41,306 bases of DNA from Asparagopsis taxiformis. Taxonomy: Eukaryota; Rhodophyta; Florideophyceae; Bonnemaisoniales; Bonnemaisoniaceae. The notes beneath the pieces were generated by a model, which ran no database searches, was not told the DNA's origin, and worked only from the letters and a program-made list of their open reading frames with translations. Shown here one piece after another: positions 1-10,330 of this stretch. Each line of letters begins with the position of its first letter. Position 1 is the stretch's first letter. The stretch spans positions 1-41,306 of the forward strand of contig JALQPE010002893.1 in assembly GCA_030407315.1 (NCBI GenBank), read 5' to 3'. Position numbers and translations under genes: made by a program.

Positions 1-1120
1 CGTTTAAGCGAGATTTTTCGGGACAACTGCCACGTCCGCAGTTGTACCCGAAAAGGCGCCACGGCCCCGTGTCTCAGGCGCGTCCTGACGGGCCTCGCGG
101 GGCCGGGACGTCCACGTGTGGGGTGGGGCTGTGTAGTATACATGGCAATTCCGAAATTGCAAATAATTACGATTCCCGCGGAATTCGATTTTTGGCGGAC
201 CCAAGCAGATAACAGCAATGCACGAACATTGCTGGCGCGAGCGCGCGCGCAACCGGCACACGTGTGCAACGAACGTACTGGCAACGGCCCAACGGACCAA
301 CGGGTCCCTACGGGCGACCCACAAGGTCGTTCCCATCCCGGGACGTTACGAGCAGTGTTTACACTGTAAAGCGATGCCATCGTGGCTAAATAGGTGTATT
401 GGCATCGGCCGGGAGGGAAAGGGGACAAGCAACGATCGGACAACGTTCTTAGTCTATGACTGACTCTACGTTACGTATTACGTTTTCGTCTAACGAGGCT
501 TCGTCTCCGTCGAGCTGCGTACTCTCTACCCATCGCCACACGTGAGGCTGATCGCGTTTAGTGCCTACGGGCTTTGTTGAGAACGCCTCCGGTGACGTGC
601 CACCTCATCCGTTGACATAATCCTCTGCGTGGATCGTTCGTCGTGACGCTCGTGTCTACTCGCTAACCACTCTACCTTCTACCTTTCTTACCAATACAGC
701 AAACACCAGGGTGGCACTTTTTCGTTTCGTTTTTCGTAAGGTCAGCGTGTCCACTATCTCGTACCAGCTACTCGTCTACCGAACTATCGTCCACAACGTG
801 GTCATTTCTTCCTCGATTTGCACCAGTTGGTTCAAGCTCTTGAGTTCCCGTTCTTCTGCAACACATCCCCAACTTCACAATCTCCAGGTTTCGAAGAATT
901 GTTCTCGGTAGGCGCAGTAGGCACTGCGCGGTCCGTTGTAACCTGCTTTGCGCTTTCGGAATATCTGCCGCTTTCCCTGTCGCCTCTTCACCAACCTGTG
1001 TTGCAGCACGACCTCAGCGTTAACTTTCTATCCGATTTCAGACTGCCCTGTGTCTGCTGTTGGGTAAGTACATTTGGACTCTGTACCACGTCCGAGCGAT
1101 CAATGGCAGCATTTGAAGTA
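1..1120. other. Non-coding stretch before the first gene
   Basis: No reading frame here looks like a real protein. The short open frames are GC-rich or low-complexity and overlap on both strands. The first 120 bases are GC-rich with several self-complementary segments, including the hairpin at 15-54. From about 460 to 1000 the sequence is moderately T/C-rich without recognisable signals. The minus-strand ParB-like gene ends at 1121, so part of this stretch is probably its 3' flank. Confidence 0.5.
15..54. repeat. Strong hairpin-forming inverted repeat
   Basis: The left arm (15-30) pairs with the right arm (38-54) around a 7-base loop. The only imperfection is one unpaired A in the right arm. 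The arms begin and end with TTTTCGGG and CCCGAAAA. It could be the end of an element cut by the window edge or a folded RNA; nothing decides between them. Confidence 0.6.
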
Positions 1121-2689
1121 TCACCATACGATGCGGATTGTTGTCGTGGTTGAGGTGCAGTATTCCCCTTCCAAGGATTTTCGCCTAGTCCGCCTTTCCT
1201 GCACACCTATTTCAGGCGCGACGGAATGGTCGAGAGAGTCATCCGATAGAATTGGGCCGTTGAAAACCACATAACGGATTTCTTTCATCATAGACCGCGT
1301 CAATGCTGCACGTATACCTCTCCCAGTTGGTGCGTCGGAAGGATAGAAATCTTTGAGGACAGTCAAAATGCGATATCGTATGGTTTTTCGTGTTCGTCCA
1401 CCTGGCTCCGGTACTTCATGTAACTTCCTGAAACATGGATGAGGTGAGGAATGCCAGGAGTTTTCTTTCCGTACAGCTTTCTCAAGTATGTCATATATTT
1501 CACACATGCTGTAGCACCACTTTTGCGCGCATGTCTTTAGACTTATACCACCATCTCCTTTCCTACGTTTCCACATCGTCCACATTGCAGTGAGCTCTAG
1601 AATGACAAGTTTGGTGTCCACCGAAGCTTTTCGAAACGCAGAAGCGAATAGGACGTCCACAGTGCATCCCTGCATATTCTTCGAGTCTGGCGGACTAGTT
1701 TCAGTTGCAAATCGACTTGGGATAGCTGACCAATGTTCGAACGCCGGGTTATTTACGTCTCCGAAGCCCTGCGCAATCGAAACGTACTTCATCATGATTC
1801 CTTCCTGACAACCTGGAATGACCTTGTTCTCGACTACAACTTTTGTGCACACATTTACCTTCGCCTTCATCAAGCCCTTCATCATCATGAACTTCATGAC
1901 CGTACAGACGTGGTCAGCAATAGAAACTTCTATCACGTCATGAGTCTTTTCGTTCAGCTTCTGCGATATTCGCATCACTTCAAGAGGATGAAACATTTCA
2001 CGGGTTCCAGGTGGTCGGATGAAGTCAACGCTAATGCTCCTCAGTCTCCATCGATCAGCAACTGTCGGTTTGTTTTCCACAATCGACTGCAAAGCGCTGA
2101 TACGATGACCTCCATCAATGCACTGCAGTTTCTTCCGTCCGTCTGACCCCATTGTTTCACAGATGGTCATTCGGGTGCCAGTTTCCAGAAACCCCTCGGT
2201 AGATATTTTGCTGACCAGATCGCGCACTCTGGCCTCCTGCACAAGACGAGAAGTTGATTCCGGTTTGGCAACATCTAGCGGATTGATCATTTTAGGTTCA
2301 GTCCTGCATTCGACAATGTTGATGTCAATCCCCATCACAGACTCTTCTGATGCTTCCATGCCAGCAGGACTCCCCTCGCCTTCACGGACGTTAGACCTCT
2401 CCCTGTTTTTCGATTTCACCGTCCCAGGAGTAGATGGAAAGCGTAGAGTGTTTTTCCCAGATGGTGATATATCGCCAAGGGTTTTTGCTGCCTCTATCAT
2501 GGCAGCGTCTGCTACCTGAATGGGTGTCTGGCTATCTGCCGTCTCCCTTCTCGCTGCAGACGGAGCCCCTCCATCAGCAGAAACTCCGGAGGGTGTTTTA
2601 TCACCGCCTACCATCGTTGCAAGTCTCTCTGCAACGCTTTCGACGGTATCCTTTGGTTCCGCAGCGCGCTCAGTGTCGCTTCCGGCCAT
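1121..2689 (-). CDS. ParB-like domain protein, 522 aa, next to a CACTA transposase
   Basis: The frame runs 522 codons from an ATG at 2689 with a good context (G at -3, G at +4). Residues 1-130 are polar, low-complexity and probably disordered. Residues 134-255 look like a ParB/sulfiredoxin-fold N-terminal domain. The diagnostic stretch is IDGGHRISAL at 191-200, preceded by a helix like those that choose ParB ligand residues, and followed at 234-249 by HPLEVMR and NEKTH. The same HP-x-E and N-x-x-T pattern follows the ParB-like motif of the 1310-aa oxygenase protein at 24667-28599, so the two are probably related. Residues 260-522 are helical with no family I recognise. It lies 600 bases downstream of a CACTA-type transposase on the same strand, so it may be element cargo. 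ParB-fold domains can bind DNA, act as nucleases or bind CTP; which applies here is not visible. Confidence 0.6.
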   Translation of the reverse strand: MAGSDTERAAEPKDTVESVAERLATMVGGDKTPSGVSADGGAPSAARRETADSQTPIQVADAAMIEAAKTLGDISPSGKNTLRFPSTPGTVKSKNRERSNVREGEGSPAGMEASEESVMGIDINIVECRTEPKMINPLDVAKPESTSRLVQEARVRDLVSKISTEGFLETGTRMTICETMGSDGRKKLQCIDGGHRISALQSIVENKPTVADRWRLRSISVDFIRPPGTREMFHPLEVMRISQKLNEKTHDVIEVSIADHVCTVMKFMMMKGLMKAKVNVCTKVVVENKVIPGCQEGIMMKYVSIAQGFGDVNNPAFEHWSAIPSRFATETSPPDSKNMQGCTVDVLFASAFRKASVDTKLVILELTAMWTMWKRRKGDGGISLKTCAQKWCYSMCEIYDILEKAVRKENSWHSSPHPCFRKLHEVPEPGGRTRKTIRYRILTVLKDFYPSDAPTGRGIRAALTRSMMKEIRYVVFNGPILSDDSLDHSVAPEIGVQERRTRRKSLEGEYCTSTTTTIRIVW

Positions 2690-3291
2690 TGCAAAGATTT
2701 GGACGCGTAGAGAAGCCGTTCAGGATGACAAAGACACCTTTTCTCTCCGACTACACGATCAAGAGATATTCCTCTTTCAAGGTGGTATTTGGCGGGAAAC
2801 GATCTCCTACACGTCTAAACGTGAAATATCAGTTATTGATTCACCTTCCACGCGCTCCAATTGTATTCGGCCATCTGTCATTCCTCGACGAAGGACTTCC
2901 CACACACAATTCCTTCGTTCCCAAAAACCATCCCATTGCCATGAATCATAGTACTACACTTGTCACTAGAGCCAAAAAACTATACCGGGTATTATTTTCC
3001 ACTTCATTGGCCAGGTGCCGGCTCTCCATTGGATGATGCGAACTCAACTTTGTGGAACTAGGATTCCTGCAACTCGCGGCTCCATCTCTAGTACCAATGG
3101 CGTCATACGTACGTAAGTGCGTACGCTCTTCGCAAAATACACTTTATTTGTGCGCATGGAACAAAAGCCCACTCTATTCTTCAAACGACATGTACAAATT
3201 TTGTATAGCATTTGTTGGAAGACTTGATCAGGACTGCTGCTAAATGAATTACGAAAGTTTACTGATGTATTAAACACTGTGCTGGAACACT
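2690..3291. other. Spacer between ParB-like gene and transposase
   Basis: About 600 bases separate the 3' end of the minus-strand transposase from the start of the ParB-like gene. I see no convincing coding frame. It should contain the promoter of the ParB-like gene and the transposase 3' flank, but I recognise no TATA box or other clear element. Confidence 0.4.
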
Positions 3292-6200
3292 CTATGCTGA
3301 ACGTGGTGGGTATCCATCTTCTCTAGTTAAGACGCTCACTTCACCACCAGAAAGAATATCACTATTGTGCTCTACAATGCCACTTTGTCTATAGTATGAA
3401 CAAACTCCTGACTCGCAGTTATGTACGTGCAAAACTTCTCGGACCCCGTCGTTCATTTCAACGTGAACTATAGTATCATTCCCACCTTTCCGGTACATAC
3501 CATCTCCAGTGCATGTCAAGGGAATGCAGACAGCATATGGAGTTTTCTGCTTCCATTTCTTTGCCTTCTTCTCCTCTCCTTGCCCTACCACAATAAAAAA
3601 AGGACAATGTGACGAAAAGGACACGTCTAGAACATGTGAATTCCTCCATGCTCGTCCTGCTATGGGCGGGTACTACTATACCAGCATCATACCATCCATC
3701 TTTGCACACTGCTTGAATGATGCTTCCAGGTTCAGCACGCCCTAGCCTCGATTCGCTCTCAGATCCCTCATGACTAGTGCGCACTCTTTGTGCAGCAGTG
3801 AGCCACCATAGTCGTTCACCATGTTGAGACCCGTTTACCTGTCTGGTTCTGAGAAAAGTTTCAGAAGCTTTACGTATCCTTGCCATCATGACGGTTTCTT
3901 CTGCCGGAACATTTTTCGCGTCTTCAACAGATTCCCCTCGCCACCGCGTGATTGGACAGTGGGTGCTCACCATAGTACTGCTCCTCTCTGATATGAGATG
4001 GAATACAGGACTTAAGAAGCATCTTTTTGCTGCCTCTTCTGTCGCATGTGGACTCTCCGAAATTCCTTTTCCTAGTGCAAAATACACGCGTCTGCAATCG
4101 GCAGACGTCCATTGTTTTGTATTGTGACCTACCGCACCCAGCGTGATGGCTATTCGTGCGAGCCAGTCATCGGCCATGATGAGCTCCATTGATGACAGAT
4201 GTTCATTCTTATGGTTCGAGTTTCGAACCCCTCTTTTAAGAGGCTGGTGCATTCTCTCGAATAAAAGCTCTTCCACATGTTTCGCAGCTCCAAAAGCTGG
4301 TAATGTATGTACGCAAAATTCTATCAACCGATGCAAGTTCGGTTTGTCCAGATGTTTCATTGCAATAGGATCCTTCTTGCATACCTCATGCAGTTCTTTC
4401 ATATAGTCTGAAACAAGAGCTAGAATGTGGTCATGACGTCCGCCATTCTCCGCCTCGAACCTCCTGGTTGACTCAAGTCCATCTATCCACCATGTTGGGA
4501 TGAATCGAATGCTGGCAACAACCATTTGAAACTTTTTCAGCAAACGAAGAATACGTTCAAGTTTTTCATACCCGTCCCAAGAGTTCCCGATGACGATACG
4601 AAATGCCGAATAAAATGCTTGGGGAGCTACAACGAGAACAGCGAATATATCGCTCATGTTCATCGATAATAGGTAGTTCTGCCCGAATACCTGACTCTGA
4701 CTACTCAAACAGAACATTCGGAGGGTATTCAGTAGAACTGTTTCCGCAACATTTCGAAGTACAGGTGTTGCTGCGGTGATTGTCGCATTCATCACATCTT
4801 GAGCCAGTCCGGAGAGCAGATGGTCTGGGGCAACTACAGCAGAGCGATATGGATCGAATTGACAAGGAACAACTGGAACTCCTTCTTCGTTTGTAGGAAC
4901 TCCTCTCCGCACACGATTAAGGGATTCACTCAAATTATGGAGTGCCTTATTCTCAATCGGATCTAGGCTTAGTCCAAGAACTTTGAGCTGATCTTGCGAT
5001 GCGACTTCCCTCACAAGCTTGTTTCGGTGCATTCCTCGGGCATGCGTACTCATCTGACTGTTTAGCAATGCTGTGTATGCATTTCGTGAACCTCCACTGC
5101 TGCTCATATCTTGCTTTTCGAAAATGCAGCTATGGCATGGTGTATTACTGGTGTGTCCACGGACATCCAGAGTATGCGAAACAGCTGGGTAATCTCCGAT
5201 AAATCCAACAGGATCCAGGAATATGACCACATCTTCTCCATTTGCATCTTTCGCTGGAAAACCGTCTGTACTTCCCTTCACAATGTCGGGTACAACTCTC
5301 TCAATTACAACATTTGTTGAAACTCCCGGGGAACGAATCCAAGAACGCGGACTGCGTGGAAGCTTGCTCTCTTGCTTGGCTGTATGCCTAATGGAAGCAT
5401 ATAGCAGCCACCAAAACTTCCTTTCCGGCTTGTGAACGGCTGGAAGTCATCAGCATATAGCAGAAATCGGTATACGATATATTTCCTGCCATCTGAAAGA
5501 TTCCCCTCGCTGCAGGCATCCATACGTTTAGAGCCGGGGTGCCATCTAGACCTCTTGTCTGGAGCTCCTATGAGCTGGACGTCTTTCACCCGACTTTGTT
5601 CGCGATGTAGCTGCCCAGTTGCTCCCCTTGTGGAGCAAATGAGAAAAGTCGCATGTTCAGAGCGTCCCTTTTTCAGATGTCTGTTCACGAGTAGTAACTC
5701 TTCAAATGTGCTCCCATCAGACTTACTTTTTGGCCGAAACAGAGTGATAGCGTCACCTGCCCGAATATCATTGTTGCAATGTTCTCCGTCGAGCGTTGTG
5801 GTGGAGACGACACGCCTCGCATTTCTTTTCTCAGTTTCTTCCATTGCATCGATTTGCGGGCCTATCACATCTTCCATATTTGATTCTTGTTGTTCTTCTC
5901 CGGTTGCAAGATAACTTGCAATGATGATAGCTTCAATTCTCCAGTCACTCCTTGCTGTAAAACTTCTTCTGCTCCTAGAATTCTTTCCAGTTTCGATGTT
6001 CTTTCCCTGTTTCGTTCTGGCTCCTCCCAGCTTAGCCACCAGGGCCTCTTGATTTGTCGTCGGCATACATATGATCCTCAACTCGTCTCCATGTCGGGCG
6101 TATACCTTTCTGTGCATCTTGTGACCGTCATGATCTGATGCACTTACCGAAATGCGATGGAATGGGTCATTCAGAAAAGCTGAACGGCATTTGACAATGA

Positions 6201-6993
6201 AAGAGTTTTCAATACTTTCTGAAGCAATTTGATATGCTTCATCTTCTCTTTCATCACTATTATCCCTTTTACTAGACTTTATGCAGTCCAGAATGGGTCC
6301 GGTCTGTATATCCCTTTCCGCCCATGTGCTCGGTAGCACGACTCGTACCGATGTAGTACAATGAGCTCTACGGCTACTAGACAGTCCTGGAGACATCTTT
6401 CCAAGCCTAGAGCCGCTTTTTGTTACATCTATTTCACACGTTGTATCCATGCTTTGTGGGAAACATGTTTTCAGAATGAACGGTAAAATGACTTTCCTCA
6501 TGTACGAGTCGCTGGGTGCTTGATCCGAAATGTCCCGCTTGAAATTAGACATCTCACGCATACCTTCATAGTCCTTGCGTTTCATCCGTAGCGTTCCACT
6601 AAGCAATATTATTGCAGAGAATACTGGCCAGGTCAGCAGTTTATCCACAAGTCCGCGGTCATCTTCCGCTGCCTCTTCTCCGTCGTGGTCATCACAGCTC
6701 TCGGCCGAGCTTTCCTCAGAGCCTATCGTTTCTTCTTCTCTGGTAACTTTTCCAGCCTCAAAAAATCCAATGTGCTCTTCTCCATTGCCACTAGAAATAT
6801 TCTCGTCTTCAGCAGATGCTTTTCCGACGTTTTCGTCCGGTATATCGGCGTGAACCTCGAATGTTTCGTTCGAAACTAGCGGGGTTTCCCCATTTTCGTG
6901 CCTTGTCCCACTTTCGTATGGGATTGGCAATGATTCAAACCTTCTCCGGGTTCTTCGAGGTGTACCTTTCTTCCGAACAGCTGTTCGTTTCAT
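3292..6993 (-). pseudogene. CACTA/EnSpm-type transposase with two frameshifts
   Basis: Three frames join into one protein. Segment 1 (6993 to about 5310) has a basic, acidic, disordered start, then ends in a block resembling the slab before the catalytic core of Tnp2/Plavaka-type transposases. Segment 2 (about 5315 to 3600) opens with a stretch containing FLDPVGFIGDYP and PCHSC, as in the GDYP...C-x-x-C region of this superfamily. It continues with DPYRSAVVAPDHLL, equivalent to the family's YD...P-HLL motif. Segment 3 (about 3624-3292) is the tail. The first break is a one-base slip at CCCCGGG near 5315. The second is at a run of seven T near 3600. There are no splice sites, so I read these as mutations. 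Family assignment is by motif memory. The gene may once have moved the neighbouring ParB-like gene, and it is probably inactive now. Confidence 0.65.
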
Positions 6994-7525
6994 CTCTTCT
7001 CTTTGGATTCGAGAGAACCTTGCACAAATTGTGGATTAATGTCAACTAGTAGGCAACTAATAAGATGGTATCCGTCTCTTTTTAACCAGGCCACTGTAAT
7101 AGTTTATGATACCTATATTTTCTTACCGTTACATCTTATCGAAAACTTCACACTGACTAGTGTCCTACCTAACTCAAGGAACAGGTGACTTGATTTCCCA
7201 TGTTGGGTTCTTCAGCGATCTTTAATGCCTCCAACGATTCCTGCTTCCTTTTCTGAATGAAATACACGAATCATTTACAATTTAGCTTCAGTACATGGTA
7301 TAATAGGCCTCAATAGTAATCTTGTTATGGTAATAAACTATATATAGATGAGAACACGGTTGCAATTCTCTTTCGGATTGTCTACTACTCTAATTTACAG
7401 CATTTATTCGATGTTTCTCCTTCAGTATGCAGCTAAACATCAATACCAAGACTTTTAGGTTGGTTTGACATTGCGTAGGGGCATGATTTCTATTTCTGCT
7501 AATTTATCACGTCCAGAAAATTTGA
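6994..7525. other. Upstream region of the CACTA transposase
   Basis: AT-rich and non-coding. It contains a TATATATA stretch near 7330, but this is over 300 bases from the transposase ATG and its direction cannot be told. No terminal inverted repeat was recognised. Confidence 0.35.
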
Positions 7526-7580
7526 CAGATCATCCGCTGCCAAATCATCTGCCACATCATCGTCTGCCAAATCATCTGCC
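7526..7580. repeat. Short imperfect tandem repeat
   Basis: About four imperfect copies of a word close to CAAATCATCTGC follow one another with small spacers. Such a repeat can arise by slippage. No function is apparent. Confidence 0.6.
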
Positions 7581-7830
7581 TTCTAGTTACGACGAGGTCA
7601 TTATGAGTGGATGAGCTGTCTATTTAAGGCTGTTGATGCGCGACGTATAGGACCATTTCATCATCCGGTTATCATGAAGATGACAGGTAAGGCTGGTACG
7701 TTGTCGAGTAGGTATCTTTCCCCTCTCTAATTTCTTTCCACATGCTTTCCATGAAAGATAGTGCACTAACCATACATATCGTTCTTCGCTGATCTTATTC
7801 TAGTCTATTGATTGCAAATGATTCTGGCAT

Positions 7831-7900
7831 AGGTATTGGTTATAGGTTGGAATGACGAAAGCTTGCAAGCTTTCGTCATTCCAACCTACAACCAATACCT
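7831..7900. repeat. 70-bp near-perfect palindrome without spacer
   Basis: The 35-base left arm (7831-7865) is the reverse complement of the right arm (7866-7900) at all but one position (A in TTATAGG against G in the partner). The centre is AAAGCTTGCAAGCTTT. There is no spacer, so the duplex could extrude as a cruciform and a transcript would fold into one long hairpin. It lies in non-coding DNA between two mobile-element regions. Possible origins are a fold-back element, fused element ends, or a small-RNA precursor. Confidence 0.9.
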
Positions 7901-8399
7901 TTGCACGCAAAAATAGTTCAATGATGGTAAGTTTGTTCATTCCATTCATACTCATGTTCTTCTCATCCTTTACAATACTTTTCTATATCCGATTGCTAAC
8001 CTGTTGCAAATCATCTGTAATGGTGTTTATTTCCCTACTGTCTGAACATCACATGTAGTTTTGAAACAGCAAGGAACTCGATTTGCTTGCACAATAGTCC
8101 TGGTTGTAGAGATAGTAAGATTTTAGATACGATAGTTCGATTTTATGAGTAGTCTAGTCTAATGATAGAACTGAAACAATCCTTCAGGCATCGTTGTCCT
8201 TGCTACATAAAAATTCTGACATCCTTTTAGATCACACTTGGTTATCCCTATACACTTCTATGAAGACCACCGAGAGAGACACTCCATTCTGCCCGACATT
8301 TCGTAGCCAGATGCCTGAACATGCGGCTGGAATGGCATTTCCACCTCATTCTATCGTCCTGAACATCAATTGTAGGCACTAGAAAGTATTACCCTAGGC
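7901..8399. other. Non-coding AT-rich spacer
   Basis: No supported gene or RNA was found. The few open frames are short and of unusual composition. Confidence 0.4.
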
Positions 8400-9600
8400 A
8401 TCATATTCTACTACTTTCCCGTTCTGTCCGAGTCAGTACCGCCAGGCACTACAATTTACTGGTTCAGTATAGACTTCCCGGCAGTAAATTGTACTGTCTC
8501 AAGCACTAGTTCCAGGTAGTGAAATGTACTGCCACAGGTAGCACTTCCAGGTAGTACACTGCACTGCCACAGGCAGTAACTGGTACTGTCCTATGCCCCT
8601 GTCGAGTACAACACTATCAGACAGTACTTTACGCTGATCTGGACAGCTCTATAATACATCAAAATCTACTACTTTTTGTAGTGCTGTGGGGCAGCAATTC
8701 ACATATCCTGGAGCAGTACAGCGTGGCAGTGATTTACACATACGCAAGTAGTAGAGCACGGCAGCACTTTCCACCACGGCAAGTAGCACGGTACGGTAGC
8801 ACTTTTCGTATCATAAAGCAGTACTATCAGGCAGCTTTTCCCAGAGACTATCAGCACCTCATTTCATTGCTTTCACACATTTCGTCAGACATCATAATTT
8901 ACTGTCCCCACTCGCTTCCACAGGCAGTAGAATACACAGCCTCGAAGCATGTCTGCTGTCATCATATTCCACTGCATTACTCTACTGCCAGAACATAGAC
9001 TTGTCACTACCTGTAAGTACAAAAAAAAGCAGCACCACACAGCAGCAGAAATTACTGCTTTGTCCAATAATAGAATACAGTACATTTCTCTGCCTCTGCC
9101 ATGACTTGCAGGCAGTATCATACAGTACATCGGGGCACTACCTAAATATAGCAAAATGTGCTGCCGTCATTCGGGCCCGCAGCCAGCACAGCACGCTGCC
9201 GGAAACACTAGCTTCTACTGCCACACGGTGCATCCCACGCCACCAAATAGTACTGCCGTGGGCCATATTCCTGGACAGCATATTTTACTCCCTCCCCGTG
9301 CTGCCCAAGTCAGCACAATATACTACTTTATTTTACAGGCCAATGTAGCACAAATCACTGCCAGAAAGACAATCTAAATCCAGCAACTATCACTGCCTCC
9401 CACCACTGCCTCTCGTCATACATCCAGGCAGTACTTTCTACTGCCGTCGGCAGCACATGACCACTGCCTCCGGGCAGTGCACTGTACTGCCGGCAAGTAG
9501 GGCATTAATTTATATTTTTACAGTACTAAATTTTACTGCCTCAGGCAGTAAATTTTAATGCCGTACAGTACTGCCCCAGGCCCGATTTCAGACACAGTAG
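8400..9600. repeat. Dense cluster of ACTGCC / GGCAGT words in both orientations
   Basis: By eye about twenty exact ACTGCC or GGCAGT hexamers occur in this 1.2 kb, together with many CAGTAC/GTACTG and GGCACT relatives. Chance would give fewer than one hexamer. Spacing is irregular and both orientations are mixed, so many local hairpins are possible. The clearest is TTTACTGCCT/AGGCAGTAAA at 9532-9552 with a single central base. Subterminal regions of CACTA elements carry such short, degenerate, two-orientation repeats as transposase-binding sites, so this may be an element end. The right end runs into the ParB-like gene at 9533, which it seems to have cut. Confidence 0.7.
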
Positions 9601-10330
9601 TGTGGGCTTTTTTCTTCTGTTGTGATGTAGCAAGTTCCTTATTCTCTTCGTTGACAATTATACCAACTGTGTCGATGACGGACTGAGGTAAACGAAGAGC
9701 GCACGCTGCCAATTGTTTGATAGTGGATGTGCAGCCTTTCTTCCCCCCACAGTAAAACACTGCGACCTCACTTGCTTTGGCACTCCTGTTCAGCCTAGCA
9801 GACAATGTTGCATGGTCTTGCTTTAGGCTTCGCAGAATATCGAACTGTGTTTGTTCAACTATAAAGTCGTCAACGTTTTTAAAGTTGCAGCTTCTCGCAA
9901 ACGCACGAAAAGTTTCCAAAGAAGAGGTACTTCGGAGCTTCGTAACAGATAGGTTGAAACCACTCCATTTCTCTGGTCTAGAACAGATGAGCTTCTGGAG
10001 CGCTATCAGCCTATGGGCGCCATCTACTATTCCAAACCACTCCTTTCTTTTCGATACTTCTTTCTGAGCAGCATCCTCACTAGCAAGCTCCTTCCTGAAA
10101 TATTGTAGAGGAACTGAAGAGAAGGCTCCCTCCAAACGAATGACGTAACACATTGAGCCCCCTGAGGTTACTCCTCCGTCCTCTTCATCATCGAATATGC
10201 GAGCCAACTCTTGCACGCATCCGTTCACAGTGTCTCTTACACAAGTAAACGGAATACAGGCCATCGGATCTACTGAAACTATTTCAGCACCAGACATAAG
10301 CGAGGAAAACATTTCTTTAGCAGGATCCAT
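9533..10330 (-). pseudogene. Truncated ParB-like domain protein
   Basis: The frame of 265 codons starts at an ATG at 10330. Residues 98-113 contain WFGIVDGAHRLIALQK, the same ParB-like signature seen at 1121-2689 (IDGGHRISAL) and in the oxygenase fusion (VIDGLHRLNAM). A helical region follows to about residue 230. The last 15-20 codons read through ACTGCC-type repeat DNA and stop inside it. The natural C-terminus has therefore probably been replaced, because the 522-aa relative continues about 320 residues beyond its motif against about 155 here. No frameshift is seen inside the remaining part. The fragment could still be translated, but I classify it as a broken copy. Confidence 0.5.

Noticed and set aside
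5305..5325. Programmed -1 frameshift in the CACTA transposase
   Set aside because: CCCCGGG is not in the phase needed for the X-XXY-YYZ slippery pattern, and a second break occurs near 3600, so mutation is simpler.
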